Source: JAQVSH01 sp964451605
GTDB taxonomy: Bacteria > Bacteroidota > Bacteroidia > Bacteroidales > UBA4181
Assembly (NCBI GenBank): GCA_964451605.1
Contig: CAYVJA010000052.1
Location: 1-18,813 of the forward strand
Length of the DNA: 18,813 nucleotides
Direction: 5' to 3'
Both the position numbers and the translations under genes were made by a program. The notes beneath the pieces are model-generated. The model searched no databases and was not told where the DNA came from. It worked only from the letters and a program-made list of their open reading frames with translations. Below are positions 8,189 to 14,708 of this stretch, one piece after another (within the stretch, counting starts at the first letter, position 1; every line of letters begins with the position of its first letter).

Positions 8189-8727
8189 GCCATCTGCTGA
8201 TCGATTTTTTGACCGATGCATTCTTTGCTTCGTTGGCCGGAGCCGGTTTTGCCATGCTCTCGAATCCTCCTTTTCGGACCATTTTCATCTCTGCCCTGCT
8301 GGCAGCCATTGCACACGGATTTCGCTTTCTCCTGCTGCAATGGGGTATTGAGATAGCCTTTGCCACCCTGATTGTCTCTTTTCTGGTGGGAGCCCTTAGT
8401 ATCCCTTTTGCTCACTGGGTTCATTCGCCTCCCGATGTGTTTGCCTTCCCCTCCCTGTTACCCATGATTCCCGGTATGCTCATCTACCAGACTATTCTGG
8501 GCCTGATCAAGTTTATCAATGCCGACGGAGAGCTTGCCCAAACTATTTGGCTCACCACCGTACAAAGTGGCCTTAAGGCAACATTCATCCTGCTTTCCCT
8601 TTCGATAGGGGTCTCTCTTCCCATGTTACTGCTCGGCAAATCGAGTGTAAAAAGTACCCGCCTGCCAAAGATCTTCAAACGCGAGTTTTTTAATTTTTTG
8701 CCTGAAGAGCGCCAAAAACGCCGCTGA
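8185..8727 (+). CDS. Threonine/serine exporter, ThrE_2 type (DUF3815) subunit
   Basis: This 180-residue membrane protein is the second half of the exporter. It has five hydrophobic segments and the family motif SLLPMIPGMLIYQT near residues 90-105. The start is ATG 8185, which overlaps the TGA of the previous gene and follows a GGAGA site (8176-8180). An upstream in-frame start at 8131 would add 18 residues inside the previous gene and is less likely. The C-terminus is basic (EERQKRR), expected in the cytoplasm. Its last codons form part of a hairpin with a T-run (8714-8736), so the transcript probably ends here. Confidence 0.88.
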   Translation: MSHLLIDFLTDAFFASLAGAGFAMLSNPPFRTIFISALLAAIAHGFRFLLLQWGIEIAFATLIVSFLVGALSIPFAHWVHSPPDVFAFPSLLPMIPGMLIYQTILGLIKFINADGELAQTIWLTTVQSGLKATFILLSLSIGVSLPMLLLGKSSVKSTRLPKIFKREFFNFLPEERQKRR

Positions 8728-8736
8728 TGCGTTTTT
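8714..8736 (+). terminator. Short hairpin with T-run after the exporter genes
   Basis: AAAAACGC (8714-8721) and GCGTTTTT (8729-8736) form a perfect 8-bp stem around a 7-nt loop that contains the TGA stop codon (8725-8727). Ts continue to 8740. The stem has only three G-C pairs, so the terminator would be weak. Its position fits separation of the exporter unit from the DUF5009 gene. Confidence 0.5.
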
Positions 8737-8777
8737 TTTTCCTACTTTCATAGTGGGTACCTTAATTTTACTTACGC

Positions 8778-9932
8778 ATGAAACAGGAGATTACTGCCAA
8801 TCCTTCGCAACGGCTTGCCTCGCTCGACGCGCTCAGGGGGTTCGACCTTTTTTGCCTCCTCTTCCTGGGGGGCTTCGTGAATGCACTGTCCGGGGCTGTC
8901 GATGCTCCCTGGATGGATGCTATTAACAGCCAGTTCCGACATGTGGGTTGGGAAGGGTTTGCAGCCTGGGATCTGGTGATGCCTCTCTTTATGTTTATGG
9001 CAGGTGTATCTATGCCTTTCTCCTTTGCCAAATATGGCAACGGGAACTCTTTTTTGCCCCTGTACCGGCGAATTTTTCGGAGAGTGCTTCTTCTCTGGCT
9101 ATTCGGAGCCATTTGTCAGGGAAATCTGCTGGCGCTCGATCCTCAGCGGCTTCGGTTGTTCAGTAACACACTGCAGGCCATTGCTATGGGTTATGCCATA
9201 ACCGCCTTGTTGGTTCTTACGCTGAAAAAGATCCCCTATCTGATTGCCGCAGCATTCGCATTACTCCTGCTCTATTGGTTCTGCATGACGTTCCTGCAGT
9301 CGGGTCAATCGGTTCCGGGTTCGTACGAGCGCGATACCAATCTTGCCGAATGGATTGACAGAGCAGTTCTTCAGCAGTGGCGCGACGGGGTTTCGCGAGA
9401 TGAGAGCGGGGCATGGTCCTTTTCGGAGGGGTATCGATACACCTGGATTCTGAGCAGTCTGAACTTCGGCGTTACTGTACTGTCGGGATATCTGGCCGGT
9501 TATGTGCTTTTTACCGGTGCTTGGGCCCCGTTGAAGAAGGTGGCTGTTCTGGCAATTTCGGGTGTGGCCTCTGTGACGGCAGGTTGGCTTTGGAGTTTTA
9601 ATATGCCGGTTATTAAAATGATCTGGACCAGCAGCATGACGTTGGTATCTTCGGGTTACTGTCTGCTCCTTATGGCGCTTTTTTATTATCTGATCGACTA
9701 TAAAGGCTTTCAAAAAGGAATCGGTTTTCTCCGCATAATCGGTATGAACTCCATTGTTGCCTATGTTTTGGTACAGGTGGTGAACTTTCGGGCAGTAAGC
9801 CATTCGCTCCTTTTTGGCTTTGAGCAGTATCTGGGCGATTATTACAGGGCATTGCTTACCATTGCGAATTTTGCTATTTTGTACGGCCTGCTTTATCTAC
9901 TGCATAAAAACAAGTTATTTATCCGACTATAG
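8778..9932 (+). CDS. DUF5009 / heparan-alpha-glucosaminide N-acetyltransferase-like membrane acyltransferase
   Basis: This 384-residue protein has about ten hydrophobic segments. It begins with the hallmark RLASLDALRGFDLFCLLFLG. The segment FRHVGWEGFAAWDLVMPLFM (residues 53-72) followed by AGVSM matches the H-x-x-W-x-G-x-x-x-x-D-L-V region of HGSNAT-type acyltransferases. H55 sits where the catalytic histidine of human HGSNAT is found. The family moves acyl groups across the membrane from acetyl-CoA to a sugar; for DUF5009 proteins the acceptor is unknown. The gene sits 2 nt before a secreted GH43, suggesting co-expression and work on the same glycan. No strong promoter is visible in the 50-bp spacer; TAATTTTA at 8763 is close to a -7 consensus but only 8 bp from the ATG. 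Confidence 0.85.
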   Translation: MKQEITANPSQRLASLDALRGFDLFCLLFLGGFVNALSGAVDAPWMDAINSQFRHVGWEGFAAWDLVMPLFMFMAGVSMPFSFAKYGNGNSFLPLYRRIFRRVLLLWLFGAICQGNLLALDPQRLRLFSNTLQAIAMGYAITALLVLTLKKIPYLIAAAFALLLLYWFCMTFLQSGQSVPGSYERDTNLAEWIDRAVLQQWRDGVSRDESGAWSFSEGYRYTWILSSLNFGVTVLSGYLAGYVLFTGAWAPLKKVAVLAISGVASVTAGWLWSFNMPVIKMIWTSSMTLVSSGYCLLLMALFYYLIDYKGFQKGIGFLRIIGMNSIVAYVLVQVVNFRAVSHSLLFGFEQYLGDYYRALLTIANFAILYGLLYLLHKNKLFIRL

Positions 9933-9934
9933 CC

Positions 9935-11023
9935 ATGAGAATCCTCCCATTTCTCCTCTTCTGCCTTATCCTGAAAGGGTTGCCCTTCACAGCGGTTTCC
10001 GCTCAGGACGACGAGACAGCCGGGTTGCCCGACGAAGAAAGATCCTATTCTAATCCCGTTCTGGCAACCGGTGCCGATCCCTGGATTATCAAACAGGGGC
10101 CCTTTTACTACTACTGTTCGGCGGCAGGAAATGGTATTTTTGTTTCGCGTTGGGGAGCTTTGCACCGTCCCGAAGAGTCGGTTCCTGTGTGGGTAGCTCC
10201 CAGATCGGGCTGGAATACCAACTGCATCTGGGCTCCCGAACTGCATTACCTGTAAGGGCGTTGGTATATCTATTACGCTGCCGGGGTTTCGGGTCCTCCC
10301 TATATTCACCAGCGTGCAGGGGTGTTGGAATCGATTTCTGATCATCCTTTCGGCCCCTACATCGACAGGGGAATGCTCTACACCGGCGATAATCCCCAAG
10401 ACAGAAGCAGCGCCAAATGGGCAATCGATCTTACGGTACTGGAGTGGAAAGGAAAGCTCTATGCCATTTGGTCGGGCTGGGAGCAGAACGAAACCACCGA
10501 TAAAACCAAACAGCATCTTTACATCGCTCCAATGGACAATCCCTATACCATTTCGAGTGCCAGGGTAAAGATCTCTTCGCCCGACCAGTGGTATGAAACA
10601 GGGCCTGAATTGAATCTGAACGAAGGGCCGCAGGTGCTGAAACGACCCGCAACGCTGAAACAGCCTGGCGATCTGTATATTGTATACTCCTGTGGTCAGT
10701 CGTGGCTTCCCTCGTACCAACTCTCCTGGCTCCGGTTGCGTGATGAAAAGGCCAATCCGTTGCTTCCCCAAAGTTGGATAAAAAGCGAGACCCCCGTTTT
10801 TGTAGGAACCGATTCGGTATTCGGCGTAGGTCATGCCTCCTTCACCACCTCGCCCGATAACAAAGAGTGGTACATTGTCTATCACGCCAAAAGGAGTAAA
10901 ACAGCCGGATGGGAGAGAGATGTCCGGCTTCAGCTCTTCAACTGGAACCCCGACGGCACACCCAACTTCGGAACCCCCGTCCCCTCAGGGCTTGAATTGC
11001 CGCTGCCTTCGGGAACAAAATAG
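9935..11023 (+). pseudogene. Secreted GH43 glycosidase interrupted by one in-frame TAA
   Basis: One continuous reading frame of 362 codons is broken only at codon 107 by TAA (10253-10255). The part before it has a signal peptide ending near VSAQ (residue 24), NPVLATGADPWI with candidate base D48, and WAPELHYL. The part after it goes on at once with GRWYIYYAAG, then candidate modulator D165 (KWAIDLTVL) and acid E230 (NLNEGPQVL). Together these make a complete single-domain GH43 of normal length. WAPELHYL-x-GRWYIYYA is a contiguous family motif, so the stop replaces one ordinary codon; CAA to TAA would be a single transition. The two fragments split the catalytic residues, so neither should be active unless the stop is read through. 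A sequencing error is the main alternative in this draft sequence. It follows the DUF5009 gene by 2 nt. Confidence 0.85.
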
Positions 11024-11070
11024 TGCTCTAGTGCTTCAAAGTGCAATTGCACTAGAGCACTAGAGCACTA
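11021..11070. repeat. Inverted octamer repeats forming a hairpin between convergent genes
   Basis: TAGTGCTCTAGTGC (11021-11034) and GCACTAGAGCACTA (11049-11062) are perfect 14-bp inverted arms around a 14-nt loop that itself starts the palindrome GTGCAATTGCAC (11041-11052). A further GAGCACTA follows at 11063-11070. The unit GAGCACTA is the same octamer as in the arrays at 3246-3419 and 5046-5169, here in both orientations. The left arm contains the TAG of the GH43 gene (11021-11023), and the last copy contains the stop of speA (11068-11070). It could end transcription from both sides, although there is no T-run. Confidence 0.8.
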
Positions 11071-12960
11071 TTCCAGGTACGTGTATCCATACAGCCCCGA
11101 CCGATAGTTGGAGAGGAACTCTTTCCCCTCTTCTACGGTGATGATTCCCTGTTTTACGGAGGTGGTGACCCAGGTTTCGACGGTGCGGACCATTCGTTTT
11201 GGGTTGTATTGTACATACTCCAACACTTCGGCCACCGATTCGCCGTCGATTACCTTCTCTATCTCGTAATCTTTTTCGTACACTTTTACATGCACTGCGT
11301 TGGTGTCGCCGAAGAGGTTGTGCAGATCGCCCAGAATCTCTTGGTAGGCTCCAACCAAAAAGACGCCAATATAGTAGGGTTCTTTGCTTTTCAGTTCATG
11401 CACCGGAAGGTGGTAACTGAAGTTGCGGGTTGAGATAAAGTTGTCGATTTTTCCGTCCGAATCGCAGGTGATATCCTGCAGGGTGGCGTAGCGGTCGGGC
11501 CGTTCGTCAAGGCGACTGATGGGGACAATCGGAAAGATTTGGTCAATGGCCCAGGAGTCGGGTAACGACTGGAAGAGCGAGAAGTTGCAGAAGTATTTGT
11601 CGGACAGGAGTTTCGATATCTTTCGCAACTCTTCGGGCGAATGTTTAATCTCTTCGGCCATGGCATATACCTCGCGGGCAATAGACCAGAAAAGCCGTTC
11701 AACCTGCGCACGCGTTTTGAGGTCGAGCATACCCAGACTGAAGAGATCGAGCGCCTCTTCCCGAATCTGGAGTGCATCGTGCCAGGTTTCGAGGAGCCGG
11801 GGTTGGTTGATGTTTTCCCAAAGCTTATAGAGCTCTTCTACCAGTTCGTGGTCTTCGGCCTTTAGATCTTCATCATCTTTCCATTCAGGAGCAGAGCTGG
11901 TCTCGAGTACTTCAAAGACCAAAACTGAGTGGTGTGCGGCCAACGAACGTCCCGATTCGGTAATGATGTTGGGTTGAGGAAGGTTGTTCTTTTCGCATAC
12001 ATCCACCAGCGTGGAGATGGAGTCGTTTACATACTCCTGAATGGAGTAGTTCATGCTGCTTCCCGTCGAAGGAGAGCGGGTTCCGTCGTAGTCGACGCCC
12101 AAACCGCCTCCGATGTCGACAAAGTCGATATTGTACCCCATGGAACATAACTGCACATAAAATTGCGAGGCTTCACGAAGCGCGTTCTTGATCCGGCGAA
12201 TCTTGGTTACCTGACTCCCGATATGGAAGTGAATCAGTCGGAGGCATTTCCGTAATTTGCTCTTCTCCAGGAAGTCTAAGGCATCGAGCAATTCGCTGCT
12301 ATTCAGCCCGAATTTGCTTACATCGCCTCCCGACTCTTCCCATTTTCCACTGCCCGAGCTGGCCAGTTTAATGCGAATGCCTATGTTGGGGGTAACCTTC
12401 AGTCGTTTCGAAATGGAGGCAACCAATTTGAGTTCGTTCAGTTTCTCGATAACAATGAAGACATTCTTGCCCATTTTCTGTGCCAGAAGAGCCAGTTCAA
12501 TGTAATCTTCGTCCTTGTAGCCGTTACAGATGATCAGCGATTTTACATCTACATCGATAGAGAGTACCGCGTGCAGTTCCGGCTTCGATCCTGCTTCCAG
12601 ACCGATATTGAATTTTTTACCGTGGCTCACAATCTCCTCTACCACCGGACGCATCTGGTTTACCTTGATAGGGTAGATGATAAAGTTCTGGGCGGTATAG
12701 CCATACTCCTCAGCGGCCACCCTGAAACAGTTCGAGATCTTTTCGATCCGGTTGTCGAGAATATCGGGAAACCGAATCAATAATGGTGCCGTGACATCAC
12801 GAACCTGTAACTCGTCGATCAACTCTTTCAGGTCGACCGAAACGGCCTCCTTTTTGGGAGTGACGGTTAGATGCCCCTTTTCGTTTATCGAAAAGTAGTT
12901 TAGACCCCATCCGTTAATGCTGTACAGCTCAGCGGAATCTTCGATGCGCCATTTTCTCAT
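11068..12960 (-). CDS. speA: Biosynthetic arginine decarboxylase (PLP-dependent)
   Basis: This 630-residue protein matches SpeA over its whole length, including the usual N-terminus (WRIEDSAELYSINGWGLNYF). The PLP lysine is K99 in YPIKVNQ. Other fold-III PLP-enzyme motifs are GLEAGSKPEL (120-129), HFHIGSQ (244-250), the phosphate-binding DIGGGLGVDYDG (282-293) and ITESGRS. It converts arginine to agmatine and CO2 in the cytoplasm, the first step of the agmatine route to putrescine and spermidine. No N-terminal signal is visible. It lies opposite to all its neighbours and has no evident link to the glycosidases. It looks intact. A -7-like element sits about 37 bp upstream. Confidence 0.97.
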   Translation of the reverse strand: MRKWRIEDSAELYSINGWGLNYFSINEKGHLTVTPKKEAVSVDLKELIDELQVRDVTAPLLIRFPDILDNRIEKISNCFRVAAEEYGYTAQNFIIYPIKVNQMRPVVEEIVSHGKKFNIGLEAGSKPELHAVLSIDVDVKSLIICNGYKDEDYIELALLAQKMGKNVFIVIEKLNELKLVASISKRLKVTPNIGIRIKLASSGSGKWEESGGDVSKFGLNSSELLDALDFLEKSKLRKCLRLIHFHIGSQVTKIRRIKNALREASQFYVQLCSMGYNIDFVDIGGGLGVDYDGTRSPSTGSSMNYSIQEYVNDSISTLVDVCEKNNLPQPNIITESGRSLAAHHSVLVFEVLETSSAPEWKDDEDLKAEDHELVEELYKLWENINQPRLLETWHDALQIREEALDLFSLGMLDLKTRAQVERLFWSIAREVYAMAEEIKHSPEELRKISKLLSDKYFCNFSLFQSLPDSWAIDQIFPIVPISRLDERPDRYATLQDITCDSDGKIDNFISTRNFSYHLPVHELKSKEPYYIGVFLVGAYQEILGDLHNLFGDTNAVHVKVYEKDYEIEKVIDGESVAEVLEYVQYNPKRMVRTVETWVTTSVKQGIITVEEGKEFLSNYRSGLYGYTYLE

Positions 12961-12996
12961 GACTTGCCAACGTGTAATTTAGTGTGAATGAAACTG

Positions 12997-13004
12997 CGAA
13001 AGTA
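12997..13004 (-). promoter_or_regulatory. Candidate -7 element for speA
   Basis: On the minus strand the sequence reads TACTTTCG, one mismatch from TAnnTTTG, and ends about 37 bp before the speA ATG. This would give a leader of roughly 30 nt. No clear -33 element is seen. The spacer 12961-13220 otherwise holds only the candidate promoter of the divergent gene. Confidence 0.35.
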
Positions 13005-13176
13005 ACGCTAAAATAACATTAAAACGAATAGCCGGGATGATTTGCCTCGAACGTGGATATTTTCTTAAGAAACAGAGGTATGCAAGGCCGGGCAGTGTGG
13101 TACGCGTGGGTTGCCGGGCTCACATTTTGCCATGGTTTTGCATAGATATTGGCTGCTCCGACGCCGATCTATGGCA

Positions 13177-13184
13177 TATCTTTG
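13177..13184 (+). promoter_or_regulatory. Candidate Bacteroidota -7 promoter element before the GH140 gene
   Basis: TATCTTTG fits TAnnTTTG exactly and lies 36 bp before the ATG at 13221. It supports that ATG over an in-frame TTG at 13149, which would lie upstream of the transcription start. A TTGG at 13149 is several bases too far upstream to be a standard -33 element. Confidence 0.5.
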
Positions 13185-13220
13185 TTATATTTCCATGGTT
13201 ATAGTAAAATCGCTCCGGTT

Positions 13221-14690
13221 ATGCGTACCTGCTGGTTACTTCGAATTTCTCTGTTTTCTCTATTTCTGTTTGTTTCACAAGCAATTATCCTCTCTTCGCC
13301 TCTTCCGGGGCTTCGCGTGAGCCACAATCATCGGTTTTTGGTGCAGGCTCACCCGAATGCCATCCCGGCCGACAGTGAGACCGAGATTCCCTTTTTCTAT
13401 CTGGGCGACACGGCCTGGGAGTTGTTTCATCGCTTAGATCGCGAGGAGGCCGATCGATACCTCTCCACCCGAGCCCGTCAGGGGTTCACGGTTATTCAGG
13501 CCGTGGCCCTTTCGGAGGTCGATGGCCACTCCGTACCCAATCCCTATGGCTTTTTACCGTTGCAAAATTTCGACCCTGCCCGCCCTGCCGTGAAGGAGGG
13601 GCCCGAAAACGACTATTGGGATCATGTAGATTATATAGTTAATCTGGCCAACCAAAAGGGGCTCTATATCGGGTTTTTGCCCACCTGGGGCAGATATTGG
13701 CACGAAACAACCGGGCAGGCGAAGCCTCTGTTTACTGCTGCCAATGCCGAAATCTATGGCGAGTTTCTCGGGAAGCGTTACAAGGAGAAGGGTATCATCT
13801 GGATTCTCGGGGGCGATCGCCAGGTAGAGAACGATGCCCAAAAGGAGATTATCAGGGCTATGGCTCGCGGGCTGCGAAAAGGCGATGGGGGCGCTCATCT
13901 GATCACCTTCCATCCCCGGGGCGGATCCGGTTCGGCCGAGCTGTTTCACAACGAGGCGTGGCTCGATTTTAATATGCGTCAGAACGGCCACCAGGCCGAA
14001 TATACCGGCACCTATCAGAAGACCCTGGATAATTACCATCTTCGGCCGGTGAAGCCGGTTCTCGACGGGGAGCCGCTCTATGAAGATCACCCCCTCTCCT
14101 TTAATGCCGGAAAACTGGGCCATTCGGTGGCTGCCGATGTGAGGCGTGCCCTCTATTGGAACCTCTTCGACGGTGCCTTTGGTCATACCTACGGACACCA
14201 TTCGGTTTGGCAGATGTTCGACGCTTCGAAGGGGAGGAGCCCCATAAATAATCCGCTCATGCCTTGGTACGAAGCGTTAGAACAACCGGGAGCAGAACAG
14301 ATGGTGTACGGACGGAAACTGATGCTTTCCAGACCTTTTCTCTCGAGGATTCCCGATGGTTCGCTGATTGTAACCGACCGGGTGTCCACTTCGGTTCCCG
14401 GCGAAGGGCGATACCGATTTGTGGCTACCCGTGATGCAGAACAGAGTTATGCCATGATATATGTGCCTGCCGGCCGGGCTTTTACGGTTAAGACCGAGTT
14501 AATTAAGGCTGCCAAAATTAAAGCCTGGTGGTTTAACCCCCGCAACGGGGAGGCTCGTCTGCTCGAAACCTTTGTCAATGAGCCAACCCGTACCTTTCTC
14601 TCGCCCGATAAGGGTGAGGCGCTCGATTGGATTCTGGTGCTCGACGACGCCTCGAAAAAGTACCCGGCTCCCGGGAGGGTCCGGCTTTGA
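13221..14690 (+). CDS. Secreted DUF4038 glycoside hydrolase, GH140-like (apiosidase type)
   Basis: The chosen start (ATG 13221, MRTCWLLRISLFSLFLFVSQ) gives a signal peptide; an earlier TTG at 13149 would bury it. Residues about 30-390 form the DUF4038 TIM barrel: FFYLGDTAWELFHRLDREEA, ARQGFTVIQAVALSE, GIIWILGGDRQ and KPVLDGEPLYED. D199 (GGDR) and E284 (DGEP) are the probable catalytic pair. The segment YWNLFDGAFGHTYGHHSVWQM is also typical. The last 90 or so residues match the small C-terminal beta domain often labelled a putative collagen-binding domain. The characterised GH140 enzyme removes apiose side chains from rhamnogalacturonan II; other DUF4038 proteins may differ, so the substrate is inferred. 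The next gene starts 18 bp downstream, suggesting an operon. Confidence 0.87.
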   Translation: MRTCWLLRISLFSLFLFVSQAIILSSPLPGLRVSHNHRFLVQAHPNAIPADSETEIPFFYLGDTAWELFHRLDREEADRYLSTRARQGFTVIQAVALSEVDGHSVPNPYGFLPLQNFDPARPAVKEGPENDYWDHVDYIVNLANQKGLYIGFLPTWGRYWHETTGQAKPLFTAANAEIYGEFLGKRYKEKGIIWILGGDRQVENDAQKEIIRAMARGLRKGDGGAHLITFHPRGGSGSAELFHNEAWLDFNMRQNGHQAEYTGTYQKTLDNYHLRPVKPVLDGEPLYEDHPLSFNAGKLGHSVAADVRRALYWNLFDGAFGHTYGHHSVWQMFDASKGRSPINNPLMPWYEALEQPGAEQMVYGRKLMLSRPFLSRIPDGSLIVTDRVSTSVPGEGRYRFVATRDAEQSYAMIYVPAGRAFTVKTELIKAAKIKAWWFNPRNGEARLLETFVNEPTRTFLSPDKGEALDWILVLDDASKKYPAPGRVRL

Positions 14691-14708
14691 TCCTATACTT
14701 TTAATACA

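Noticed and set aside
9893..10885. Open minus-strand frame (330 codons) across the broken GH43 gene
   Set aside because: The plus-strand frame holds all GH43 motifs on both sides of the stop codon. The minus-strand product has no recognisable domain and runs into the neighbouring gene.
10322..11023. Independent gene starting at GTG 10322
   Set aside because: It begins in the middle of the GH43 fold without a signal peptide or ribosome-binding site and lacks the catalytic base, so it is the downstream part of the interrupted gene.
13149..13220. TTG start for the GH140-like gene
   Set aside because: It would place 24 residues before a good signal peptide and lies upstream of the candidate -7 element.
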